A DNA stretch of 64,000 nucleotides from Holtermannia corniformis (lineage: Eukaryota; Basidiomycota; Tremellomycetes; Holtermanniales). Under the pieces are notes generated by a model. It was not told the DNA's origin, made no database searches, and saw nothing but the letters and a program-made list of their open reading frames with translations. The stretch is taken from the NCBI GenBank assembly GCA_001599935.1, contig BCIJ01000005.1:372001-436000 (forward strand). The letters run 5' to 3'. Below, in pieces: positions 23,950-34,737 of this stretch; positions within the stretch are counted from its first letter, which is position 1; each line of letters starts with the position of its first letter. The position numbers were made by a program, and so were the translations under genes.

Positions 23950-25424
23950 ATGAGCGATCTCGAACGTAGCGTCAAGCGCCAACAAGCGACGCCAGAGCGT
24001 GGCGACGGGGACAGGCTGCGAGCGGATCCTGGTCCCGTAAAGGTTGAACCGACTGACGATTCGAAGGCCCGCTTTGTGAGGCGGCTGCCTGTTCATGAAC
24101 CGAGTGCAGAGGGGGAGGACGAGCTTGAGCAGTGTAGGTCCAGGGTCTGTCACGATTGCGGGTCACTGACGCGAGGCGTAGCACCCGCCTTGTCGACCAC
24201 ACCGAGCCCACGGTCGCACGCGCCTTCGACGACGAGCACAGCCATGCTGCCGCCTCTCAACCGCCTGCGCACCGACGACTACGCCCTCAGTCGTGCAATG
24301 GACCGCCGAACGGCGCCCTATGACCCTCACTTCCATCCCCACCCAGCTTGGAACCGCGTTCGCAAGTCGATCGGCAGCGCGTCCGAACTCTACTCGACAG
24401 AAGGCTTTGGTGCACGGCCGCCGCCTCTGCTGAACCAATACTCTGCTGAACATCGTCCACCGGGGCCGGGACCGATCCGACCGGTGCACAACGCAGAGCG
24501 CCGTGACTCGGTCGCATCAGCTACGGGCAACTTGAACCCACGATACCGCTCGCCTTCGCCACCCGAACCACAGCGCGCACGGAGCTCACACTCGGCATCA
24601 GCAGCCGCAGACTATGAGTACTGGTTCCGCAGACCATCCCTGTTTGACCCTTATACCCGGCGGACGTCGCTTGGGAACATTGGACATGCGAACCACCCGA
24701 CGCTGAACAAGCGGTTCGCACCGTACGAGCATCAGCATCGATCAGACCCCGGAGCAGGCTATGCGCATGGTCATCCTCCACCGCATTACCCACCGACGGC
24801 GGATATGGGTGATCCTTCTCGAGCCAAGGCAAAGCGTAAGCGAGGTACGTCTGCCGTGAGGCCCTTTATAGACACTGATGCAAGACAGCCGATCCTGAGC
24901 AGCTAGCCGTCCTCGTCAAAGTTTTCCAACGTACCCAATTCCCCACGACGGAAGAACGGCACGCTCTAGCCCTGAAACTCGGCATGACTTCCCGTAGCGT
25001 CCAGATCTGGGTGAGTGCCTGCCTTTGAACCCCTCATACAACCTTCCAACACGCCGCAGTTCCAGAACCGGCGGCAAACGACCAAAGCGGCCCAGATGTC
25101 TGCTGCGCAGCTCGCGACCATAGCAGCCAACAATGACCTCGGGATCGAAGCCTTGCCTTCAACGCAAGGCTTGACGATCCCACAGCTTGAATGCTTGAAC
25201 GAACAATTCTTGCACAAATCAGACTTTCCGGATGCGCAGCGCGAGCGCGAACTCGCGGGTGAACTGTCTTTGTCGATCGCATTTGTCAGAGCTTGGTGAG
25301 TCCCCGTCGTGAGTCGTACACAGGAACAGACTGATGTCGCGCAATCAGGTTCCAGAACCGACGAGCGGCTGCCAAGACTGAAAAGAGCGAAGGCCCACCG
25401 GTACACGCATCCGCGGGGTGGTAA
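23950..25424 (+). CDS. Double-homeodomain transcription factor
   Basis: Predicted nuclear factor with two complete homeodomains at its C-terminus. The long first exon (from ATG 23950) is Pro/Arg/His/Ser-rich and disordered. The first homeodomain begins KRKRADPEQLAVLVKVFQR, continues TQFPTTEERHALALKLGM and ends in the recognition helix VQIWFQNRRQTTK. After about 40 residues the second begins GLTIPQLECLNEQFLHKSDF and ends VRAWFQNRRAAAKTEK. Both keep Trp48, Phe49, Asn51 and Arg53 by homeodomain numbering. Each WF pair is interrupted by an intron: one phase 0 between W and F, one within the W codon. Neither homeodomain has the three-residue TALE insertion. A 48-nt stop-free GT-AG segment near 24136-24183 could also be an intron. 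Stop at 25422-25424. Confidence 0.85.
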
Positions 25425-25527
25425 TTCGTGCTCCGGTATATAGACTGGTGTAGTGTGCTTCGCATCCCCGGTGACCGAATCCAAACTGTAATTGTACAAC
25501 CATCTGTAACGCATGCCTACACGCCGC

Positions 25528-26781
25528 TCACGACGAGATTGCACCCTCGCTGAGACCACCGATGGAGCGACTGCGACTGCGCGAGAGCGCGAGACCACTG
25601 CTGCCGACCAGAGCGGCGTATTGGCCTCGCTTGGGGTTGTTTTGTCGCTTTGTGAGCGTCTTTTTGACTTTTCGCTCGGGTCTGTGTAAGATCGTCAGTG
25701 ACTCGGGCTGATGTACGGTACGATGAGACGCACCGGACGACAATGACAGGAACGGGCGAGTGCGAGACGGCAAAGCGGGAGACGGAGCCCATGCCGGGTG
25801 CTGCGATAGGCTCAGCATTGTGAGACGGTAACAACTCGAATCACTCGCCGCCGAGCGCCTTGCCCCACACCTGCAATCGACTTCTTTCGCCCTTTGTGCC
25901 TACAACGAGAGCTATTGACATGAGCTCAGAGTACAAGCAGAGGTATCCAGTCTAGCTCACAGTCTGGTCGGTATAGCGCAATCATCTTCATCAACGAGTC
26001 GGTAATCTTGCCAGCAACAAATTCGACAATGACGCTTATCTGCAAGATGTAAGCGAGCTGCGGTGGGTATACGCCAGCCATGGATCATACCTTACGCCCC
26101 TCTGTCTCATCATTCTTCGCCAGGATCTCCTGCAACAGCTCGCCAGCCTCATCTCGAAACTCGTCTTTGGCCGTTGATGATGTTCGTTCTGGTATCGGGG
26201 CTCAGTGCCGCCCACCGCAGGTTGAGCACTGACCTCCCTCGTCCAACTCGATCACACGAATGGCCACCACCTCGTCGCCATCCTCGACAAGCTCCTCCAT
26301 CAGCCAATCGAGTGCATCCGAGCCCGACTCGTCACGGCTGACGGCGACGGCAAAGACGCGGGTGTTGCGAGATCGCTTGTAGCCCTCCGACTTGGCCTAT
26401 TGGGTGACTTCAGTAACTGATATGCGCACGACTCCAGTCACTCACCTGGACAGTGTACGCGAACAGAGCAGTGTCTCCAGCCTCTTCAAACGCCTCGAAC
26501 CCAACCTTCCTTCGGTACCCTCCGCTGACCATGCCATTGCCACCGCTCGAGCTCGTCCTCGTCCTTGGAAAGCCAGCTCCCTTTTCGTGCGGATGGTGTC
26601 CTGATCCTGCCAAGGCCGAGTGCAGTGATGGTGTATCGCCCGCCGTACCGGATGGGAACTGAACGTGGCCCGAGAACGAGTGTTGCGTATGCAAGATGGG
26701 ATCCGGTGTGGGTGGGCCTCCCATTGATGGTGTTGGCGAGGACAGCGAGTGCTTGAGAGCCGGTCGGATGAAGCCTGACAT
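25528..26781 (-). CDS. Universal stress protein (Usp) domain protein
   Basis: Cytosolic protein of the UspA superfamily, with the fungal layout of a Ser/Pro/Gly-rich N-terminus before one nucleotide-binding-fold domain. The start MSGFIRPALKHSLSSP is at 26781. The Usp domain opens with NTRVFAVAVSRDESGSDALD, then WLMEELVEDGDEVVAIRVIE, a helix EFRDEAGELLQEILAKNDE, and VIVEFVAGKITDSLMKMI. The ATP-type loop is SLVVGTKGERSR, followed by GSVSRFAVSHSPVPVIVVR; this G-2x-G-9x-G-S region is typical of ATP-binding Usp proteins. A basic/Ser-rich tail ends GGLSEGAISS. Five or so introns of about 45-60 nt. Molecular role in fungi is poorly defined. Divergent from ARV1 over 284 bp. Confidence 0.85.
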
Positions 26782-27065
26782 TGTGGCGCTGGCGTATGTA
26801 CGTCGGCGGTGACAAAGGAACGGGGTGGAACAGTCTTGGCAGTGGTCGTCGCTCGGAGGATGACGAGACAACACGCGCAGGCGACGGCACTGGCGATCGC
26901 GTTGGGTAGACTCGAGGAATTGGTCGATGCACCTCGACTGAAGACGGCAGACTGCGTAGGAACACAGTCCGAGAAAAGACAGACGGTCAAAGGACCATGT
27001 GCGATCACTCGAGCTGAACACGTTCGACACTGCACAGACTACAAGGTCGCGACTTTGAGGGTGCC
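26782..27065. promoter_or_regulatory. Divergent promoter, Usp-domain gene / ARV1
   Basis: A 284-bp gap between opposite start codons. No defined site was recognised. A long antisense-looking open frame crosses it but has no family support. Confidence 0.35.
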
Positions 27066-28290
27066 ATGCCCGTCTGTGTGCACTGTGCGTTCCCCGTCAA
27101 GCACCTGTACACAACCTACTCCTCAGAGTCCAACGTCCGTCTTGGCGTCTGCGTCAGTACAGTCTCACATTTGACTTGTGTACAGAGCTGATGCAGCATA
27201 GCCAAGATGCGACCAGTTCTTGGATCCACTGATCGAACACCCTTCAACAATCCTACTGCTAGACCTGGTCTTGCTCAAGCCACGCGTGTATCTGCATTTG
27301 CTCTTCAACCGTAACACGCAACCAGAGCGAGCAGCCGGGCTATCGAAGGATATTGGCGTTGCGCACGGACCGCCGTTCGGCCTGTGGTGGGATCTGTGCA
27401 GGCTGCTGGTCCTGAACGCAGTGGCAGAAGTCTGTGAGTCTTGGCTGCCGAGTGTGATGACGATAGACTGATTTTACCAGGCGTCAGGCAAATGAGTGCG
27501 TTTGGTTTCGGTGTGGTGCACCCAGTCTGACGCAGACAAGCCAACAAGCCGGCATCAAGTCTGCAACACGACGTCGTACTGGCTTCTACCGGTATGTACA
27601 GGCTTCAGTCTGGAGCCATACTAACTGCATGCACCATAGAGCTGCTTGCACAGCACTCGGCCACGACGGCGGTGGCCAGTGTGTCTTTGATCCTCCGCGG
27701 TTGGCTGCCACGGTCTGGCTCTGTCGCAAAGCAAGGGGCTTCCAAGAGCCAGCACGAAGCGGCGGTCATGAATGACCAAACCAAACCCGTATCCAAGGAT
27801 CTGGACGGACGCAAAACCAACTTTAGGTGAGTGCGAGTCCCCGCCAAAGTCAGTAGCAGCTCATGGTGGCCAGCCTGCTCCTTGTCAACCTCACGTTGGC
27901 ATTTACATCTCTTCTACCCCTCTTATTGCACCTCATCATCTCCATATGGACTGTTACGGAGCCATCCAGCGCATCCAGCACTTTATCGCTCGCACACGTC
28001 TTGCCAACGCCGATCGTGCTTCATCTACCGCCAGAAGCCTTGCGCGACTTCACTATAGTCTTTGGCCCCGTCTCCGACAAGACGTGGATCATGACGCGCT
28101 TGCTGGGTGGAATGAGCGCTGGCTTTGGCCTGAGAGGTGGGTGAATTTGAGGAATGCCAGCAACATCCACTGAAGCTGCTCAGTACTGTTGCCGACTAAA
28201 CCTCTCGAGACGACGATGATCGTCTTGGCCGGCTGGGCGGCTGCAGCAGCCACGGGCAAGGCTGTTGCGACCCTTCTGGCTTCAGCATGA
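27066..28290 (+). CDS. ARV1: ARV1, ER sterol/lipid homeostasis protein
   Basis: ER membrane protein needed for sterol trafficking and GPI-anchor lipid balance. The N-terminal Arv1 homology domain is intact: CVHC, VKHLYTTYSSESNVRLGVC and CPRC provide the two C-x2-C zinc pairs, followed by STILLLDLVLLKPRVYLHLL and FN. The first intron is 27153-27201 and the second about 27434-27479. A further intron near 27595-27640 contains a clear ACTAAC branch sequence. Later exons encode hydrophobic helices (VASLLLVNLTLAFTSLLPLL, LIISIWTV and, at the end, TTMIVLAGWAAAAATG). The stop at 28288-28290 follows ATLLASA. The middle exons are hydrophobic and diverged, as is common for this family, so their exact borders are less certain than the N-terminus. 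Confidence 0.88.
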
Positions 28291-28684
28291 GCAATCTACA
28301 CTCGGATGGCAGTACCCGGCATTGCATCTACTCGGAATCTACGAATTCAACGTATTGTGCAGCGTCTCAATCGCCCCCCTGGCTCGCGTCGTCAAAGCAG
28401 CCAGGCGCTGTACGGACGGCCCCGCGCGCGAAGAGATCGTCACCTCTACGGACGTGGCTATCACTTTCTGCTCAGTCCATGCACTGGGGTGGTCCCCAAC
28501 GGGGCTGAAGCGCAGCTCGACATCGTCACCGTCGGGTGTTGGCCGGCTGTCAATGTGAACCCTGCAACACGTTCGGGACACGCTTTCTTCAAGAAGTGGG
28601 TGATGTGTTGGATTGATAGAGGCAGCAGGCGAAGACCTGCTCGTTATATATGCGTCATAGATCGACTCGGGGTCTTAATGACAA
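28291..28684. other. Intergenic, nothing recognised
   Basis: Open frames in this stretch have no family match and no convincing splice pattern. Confidence 0.35.
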
Positions 28685-29391
28685 TCACTTCGCGAACCAC
28701 TGAGTGGCTTTCAGGATCGCGGCGGCGCTCTGAGCAAGCTTGTGTAACACCCAGATCATGGAGTTGTCGCGACTCGACTTGCTGGCTACGATGATCCGCG
28801 ACCATACGGGATTGTCGTGCAGAAACCAAGAAGCGCGTCCGAGACCGAGCCAAGCGCCAACATACGGCGAACTCGTCGTCTGAAGCACCTACCGCGCGGA
28901 GACGCTGAATGACGTACGGTATCATTGTAATGATGACTGCGCTTTGAGACAGTGCGCATTGTGCTGCTCGCCGGCACTCTTGATTCGCATCCCAAGCCAT
29001 AAGTTCGGTGTTGAACGTCCTCGACAATTCACGGCGTGGCCTTGAATGAGCTCCGCGGGCATTAATATCCTTTTTCATCAGCATGCAGTCTGTAAATGCG
29101 CGGGAGTCGCTGCTGTGAACCGTCAACATACTCTGCGTCAGTGTAGTAGAGCGACTGACCTCGTCTGCCCATCGGGAACCACAAAAAGACTCAGGAATAC
29201 GAGAGTGCCTAGTCAATCCACTTGTTGAAGTAGCCATCCGTTCGAGCACGCACATCGAAGTCGCTGCGCAGAAGCTGCAAGTAGCTAGCAGCCGGGAGTA
29301 CTCGTACAATATATCGACGTGTTCCGCTGAGAGCCGTCTGCCAGTCAGTCTTGTTCAGCTGAATCCCTGTGGATTCGTTGGTGAAATGTAG
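28685..29391 (-). CDS. Partial, unresolved multi-exon gene
   Basis: Two coding-looking exons on the minus strand. The upstream one (about 29209-29391) reads FTNESTGIQLNKTDWQTALS, then GTRRYIVRVLPAASYLQLLR, then SDFDVRARTDGYFNKWID and a stop. The downstream one (28685-28888) reads SSPYVGAWLGLGRASWFLHD, then NPVWSRIIVASKSSRDNSM, then WVLHKLAQSAAAILKATQWF and a stop. Residue composition and the amphipathic pattern look like real protein, but neither exon has a usable ATG and I could not join them convincingly. Each ends with an aromatic-lysine pattern (NKWID, QWFAK), so they may be the 3' ends of two related genes. Function unknown. Confidence 0.3.
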
Positions 29392-29658
29392 CTAGTAGCA
29401 GGAACTAAGCTATGCTTTATCGATCGACCCGGCGCACAAGCTGGCTCCGTCAGACACGCCGCAAGGGCGCGCCCAGCGCTACCAATTCGGCCATTAGACA
29501 AAGCGCGCTTCTGTGTCAACGGATCAGACATCGGCGACACGCAGGCGGATGTGTAAGGCGCGTGAAGTGATACAGTATATACTTCGTGCTTGCGCATGTG
29601 CTGGTCTGGGTTGACCGATCTGAATAATTGAGCCCCCTGTTACAGCTGCCACCATGTG
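29392..29658. other. Flank of the accessory island
   Basis: No gene recognised. It borders the left inverted repeat. Confidence 0.35.
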
Positions 29659-29706
29659 CCACGTGGTACGGTGGCCCGGGAGTCCCAGGATGGATTTTGA
29701 TTCCGC
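29659..29706 (+). repeat. Left member of inverted repeat pair
   Basis: A 48-bp sequence centred on GGTGGCCCGGGAGTCCCAGG. Its reverse complement recurs at 37758-37803: 25 bp of the core are identical, and the full match has a 2-bp indel and few mismatches. The pair brackets the alpha-kinase, integrase and dioxygenase genes. Confidence 0.7.
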
Positions 29707-29962
29707 GTGATGTCGCACCGTCGACTATTGTCTGCAGTCAATGTACAACAGGACAACAACCCCAAGCATGCACACACAGTGCAAAGAGATGCATTGTTGA
29801 ACAAAGAGCCTGAGCAGTACTCCACCGTATAAAGCTAACATCTGTTCGTGACAATTCCCACAATCTACTCACAATCTACCTACCCATCACCGATCGGACA
29901 TTCTGCAGGTACGAAGCACTGCTTTCTGTACAGATTGTCACTGATGCCTTCCAGACACCAAC

Positions 29963-32900
29963 ATGGTACAATGCAACATCTGCGAGAAAAGCTTCCCACT
30001 GCTCAAAGACGACACTTGCAAGAAATGCCATGCAATTAGCTTGCACATTGCTGTCGCCGATGCACTTGTCCTAAAGATGCTTCGAAGTGTGGGTTGAACC
30101 TGGCGTATTCGAGTAGGGCTCACGATCATTGCAGGACAAGCAAGAGCAGTGTATGCAGTGCAGTGCACACGGTCTCGCCATTGGCGGGACAAAGTGGAAC
30201 TGTCCTTCATGCTCGTCAACATGTGAGGCAACCATGTACCTCTGTGGCTCATTCAATGACACCAACCATAGCACCTGCATCAACAGGTATATCCTCATCT
30301 GGTGAAGTGGGCCATCCTAGCCTGTCGGGGATTGTTGCGCACAGGAGCATCAATGCCGCTACCTTCACCGCAACTCGTCTTGCACCAACCAGGCCAACTG
30401 CAAGTAATGCTGAGCCAAGGGTTTTCCCTAAGCCCGGGATGATCCGTGGTAAAACTCCTCGTGAGGGTGGCCTACCGGAACATGCACTTGTGAAGGCAGA
30501 AGTCCACGTCTCGGGTGAGTCTAGGTCAGAGGTGTGACGTTATGAATTCTCTGATCTTACCAGACATCTCCAAGGGAAAGCGCAACATTGCCAAGAAATG
30601 GGCCATCCAGCTTCCCGACACTAAAGCTGATTGGAATTGGAACTTGGACGCAGTGTGTGATTTGGTTGTTGATCGAGTGGAGACTGCATGGTCGCAACAC
30701 GGCGAACCAGAGTATGGTTTCACCTGGCAAGAGTGGGTATATACAGCAAGCTGATACGGTACTGAGACATCACAGGGCAAGCATCAAGATCGGCCTACAT
30801 GATGGCACCTGTGACGGGGTAGCCGACACGAGGGCAGGCTCCGCTCGAGAGGCCATGAGGCCATCAGTACGCAGTCACAACTGCGAAGCAAGTACTGCTT
30901 GGCGCTCATCTGCGAGTGGCGGTCGGCACGCGGCGTTAGCCGCTACGCTCGAAGATCGCGGAGCTCGGCGCGCTCCGACCGCCGCGGGTCATAATGTGTC
31001 CCGCGCCTCGAGAGATGCATCACCTTTGTACATCCTAACAGTTACCCATTGCTATCGCAACCCACAGACTAAAGTCAAACCCTCGAGCACTCTAAGTAGT
31101 TCTCGAGTACCAGCTAGCTCTGCTCCGCCTAGCGAGCTAAGAGTCGTCACGCGTCGCCGATCTATCTAAACCTTCCGCGACTTCCGCCGAGCGCCGACGC
31201 CCGTCGTCTCTCAGCAACCCCATCCTCACAGCACCGGCAAGCCCTCCTGGCTATTAGCAGAGGAGCTTGCACTGGCCAAAGCGCAACCTCTGGTCCATTT
31301 TTGGCATCATGATGTTGTAAATGGTCCTTACGGGCTTGCAAAGCACATTGGTCGACACATCCTATACATCTGCGTCGGAGTTGATCAAGCAATGCGTCAG
31401 GTGTGTTGTATCGCTAAGGTCAATCGCTTCTGGCTGAACAGACGTAGTCAAAGCGCACTCTTGAGTATGAAGATGACGACAACCATGCCAAGCGTGCCAA
31501 AAAATCTGTACTACCGTCCAACACTGTGAAGCCAACAGGACGTGCAAGAGCTCTTGTGGCGCAGTCACAGAGACGACAAGGCAGCCACTCTGTGGCCAAT
31601 CGTATGTGGTAGTTTAGTCAGCTCACCGAAGTGAACTGAGCAATGACAGTGTCGGCAAGTGCAATCCTCACATCGGTTTTTCCCTCTACAATTTCCCGGT
31701 CTTGCTTGACACTCCAGCCGCCATCCCCATCCCCACCTCCTCCTATCAGCGAAGTGGTCCAGTTCAAGAGGATCTCGGTGGCCTTCCGGCAAGTTGTGCC
31801 TCGGACAAGGCGCACAAAGGGCAAAGGCAAGGTTGAAGCCGTCAACTATATTTCACCTACAGTTGAATCGGGTGTCATGGACCTGAAGCCTTTTGCGGAG
31901 GGATCATTCAAGCAAGCATTTCGGGTGGGTCTTTCAAAACTGTCTGTAGTACACCTGGCTTACATACTCAGCTTGTCGCATCTGATGGAAAGTTGTGGGT
32001 TGCCAAGCGGCATTACAGCTTGACGGGTCATTCTGCCAATGCAATCACCGAGGCATCACACCTATATCTCAATTGGTTGGAAGCCAAGAAGACGCTCATG
32101 CTTGACGGCTTTGCTAAGGAGTTTCGGACAAGCATTGAAGCACTACAGGATGAGCAACCTCGGTTATGCCCAGCAGACGCAAACAGTAAGCCGCAAATGA
32201 AATCATGTCAGAGATTTAACTGACGCTGCACAGATTTTGCCATCACGAAGACAATCATTATCCAGGAAGTCACAGAGGGAGACTTGCCTGCGCGCAGCTG
32301 GATCCTTGAGCCCTTACTTTCCGAGACCCTCAACTCCGACATCAAGCTCTTTGGCGCAGAGTATGTACCCGAGGAAAACACAAGTCTTGAAGTCAAGAGC
32401 AAGATCGGCGAGCGTCTTGTCCGTGATATCCATGCTTGGATACACTGGATGGTAGACAAGACCTCCGGCAACCTGATTGCAACCGACATACAAGGTAAAT
32501 CTCTCAGAGTAGCCTTGGTCTGAATTGACGCAACACGTAGGCTTTGCTTGCAAAATTCATGGTTCAAAGCAGCTCTGCTTCAAGCTGTTTGATCCGCTGC
32601 TGAGCTCGTCAGTGTATGAGCTGCTTGGAATTATGCTGACAACATGCAGCCCGGGTCATGGCATTGCAATCGGCGATTCCGGAGTGCAGCCTGCGCTTAG
32701 CTTTGTGCAGACTCATGATTGCAACGCGCTCTGCGAGGCTCTCAAGCTGAAACCTTGGAAAAAGGACAGCGATCGTGTACAATCTGCTCGTGAGTTGCAA
32801 GCTGCCTGCCAGTATGGTGGAGCCCAGGCGAACCGGTGGAAAGCAAGCGATGTGCCCTTCTGGCTGCATGCGCATCCAGATATGGACATTGCACAATCCC

Positions 32901-32998
32901 TTGGTGGCAGCAACGAAGGTGTGACTTGGGAGGCACCTGCAATCGGTGCATTGGAGACTCTCGACATGGAATTCTCCTCTGTTCTGTCGTTAAAGTAG
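29963..32998 (+). CDS. Alpha-type protein kinase with N-terminal zinc modules
   Basis: Atypical (MHCK/eEF2K-like) Ser/Thr kinase of a type found in expanded families in basidiomycetes. The N-terminus carries C-x2-C pairs: CNIC with CKKC (MVQCNICEKSFPLL), then CMQC with CPSC after the first intron (30089-30134). A basic Pro/Ser-rich linker follows, with a helical exon DISKGKRNIAKKWAIQLP. The kinase domain begins MDLKPFAEGSFKQAFR (Gly-rich strand), then LWVAKRHYSL with the ATP-binding Lys, ITEASHLYLNWLEAKK, IIIQEVTEGDLPARSWILEP, HAWIHWMVDKTSGNL and ATDIQG. It ends with GIAIGDSGVQPALSFVQTHD and CNALCEALKLKPW, the alpha-kinase zinc module. Roughly ten exons, stop at 32996-32998. Some central exon borders (30.3-31.6 kb) are not resolved. 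Substrate unknown. Confidence 0.8.
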
Positions 32999-33094
32999 GA
33001 GCGCAACTGTCATGTATAGTGCAGCAAAGTCACGTGACAGTTTGACTTGACGCAGCAGCAATGTCTATGTTCGCTGCTCTCTTGACGGTACACC

Positions 33095-34695
33095 ATGAGC
33101 AGACAAGAACACACAGGCAATACAGACCCACCTACCATTGTGGCCAATAATCCAACAGGACGCAATGGGAAGCAGCCAGCTCGTTCGTAATCCACTGTGA
33201 ATTGCGAGCTGCGCACCTAACGCTACACAGCTATACAAACCCCTGCACTGAAAGAGATCATCCAGGCTTACTATCACGCTGGTCTCAAAGGCTATGCTGA
33301 GATCAATCGGCGCCTGGAGATTGAGCATGGACAAGAACTTTGTTTTGGGTATGTTGCACACGCACTGGATATTGACTATGTTGACTGACGGCATATAGAT
33401 CCAGAACTGCCTTTTACCGTGCAATCAAGTCTATGGGGATCAGCACTGCTCGAACTAGAACCGTGTCAAAAGACACAGTAAATCAAGTAGTGCAGCGCGC
33501 GGTTGCAGGAGGTGCAAATGGAGATGGTGTACGGGCTTTACACCATAAGTTACGTCTTCTTCATGGAGTTGTAGCACCCAGGCATGTGGTTTGCAAGTGT
33601 TGCTGCGAATTACTGATGAATGCCTGCAGGTCAATGGTGTACGAAGCACTAGCTGAACATGATGCTCTGGGTCTTGCAGCTCGTCGTCCAGGGGCAAAGA
33701 AGCTTCACCGAAGTCCAATCTGCAGTCTGGGACCAAACGAGCAGTGGTCTTTGGATGGTCACGACAAGCTGGCCCGGTGGGGCTTTGGTATCTACGGCAT
33801 TCGGGATGTCTACTCTGGGCGCGTGCTAGCTCTACACGCATTTCCATCAAATCGTCTCAGCGCAAACCCGCACTGGCTGTACATGCGTACTGTTTGTGCA
33901 CTTGGTGGTATGTCTGGCCGTGTATGACACACTTGTTAATGTGCGTAGGATTTCCTATACAGATAGCAAGCGACAGGGGCACCGAAACAAGTGACATTTA
34001 CGCCAGTCAGACCACATTCCGGTTTGTATGTTACAAGCCTAAGCCAGGAGCTGACGAGCAATGTAGCGAGACAATGTCAGCAATCCCTGTAGCTGGGGCG
34101 AACAGTGTACCAGCTCATATCTTCCTCAAATCCACCCGTAACATCACCATTGAGCGGCTATGGGTTGGTGTGGTGAACCGGGTGGTGAACAAGGTCAAAC
34201 ATCACATTGCGCTCGGTGAGCAATCCGTTTTCATACCCACTAACAAAGTCCACGTGTAAGTCTGCATACTGAATGGTGTCCACGACTGATAGGAGCAGTA
34301 TCATCTTCCACTGGCTTTATGCTCCGCTGGTGCAAGAAGCTCTTAATGATCACTTGCGTTTTGAGAATACGTACATTGTTCGCTACCAAAAAGCAAAGAG
34401 CAACCCATCTGGGGCATCACGCGACACTATCTTCTTTGACTTTGCGCGGTGGGGTGGCACACAGTGCCTTCAAGTCATACCCGAGATGGGAAGAACAGCT
34501 GTCGAGGAGCTTGCTTGCCACGCAGACACACATGCCACCCTTCGGTGGATTACTCAAGAGGAGGAGAAGGTGTGCGAAGATGCAGCAAGGGGATTGGGAT
34601 CTCAATGCCCAAGGAGGTCACTTGAGACGTCATGGGACGTGTTCAGTGCAATTTTGCCATGGGTCTATGAACCACTGTCACAGCTATGCACGTAG
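33095..34695 (+). CDS. Integrase-core (DDE) protein, transposon-like
   Basis: Protein with a retroviral-integrase-type catalytic core, of the spliced integrase-core kind scattered through fungal genomes. The N-terminal helical part has PALKEIIQAYYHAGLKGYAE and TAFYRAIKSMGISTARTRT, resembling the DNA-binding helices before integrase cores. The core has PNEQWSLDGHDKLARWGFGI and YGIRDVYSGRVLALHAFPSN with the first Asp, FPIQIASDRGTET with the second Asp, and STRNITIERLWVGVVNRVVN with the Glu, so the D-D-E triad is complete. Introns of 40-52 nt interrupt it at five or so places, including one just before the second Asp motif. It lies about 100 bp after the kinase gene on the same strand. No reverse transcriptase or gag frame is attached. 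It could be a cut-and-paste transposase or a domesticated relative. Confidence 0.75.
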
Positions 34696-34737
34696 CAGAA
34701 TGTAATACATGTCATACCCTGCACAATCTACTCCTCT

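Noticed and set aside
23950..25424. Mating-type HD locus
   Set aside because: Basidiomycete HD loci are normally divergent HD1/HD2 gene pairs, with HD1 of atypical type. Here one gene holds two typical homeodomains, its neighbours are Yippee and a Usp-domain gene, and no pheromone receptor gene is near.
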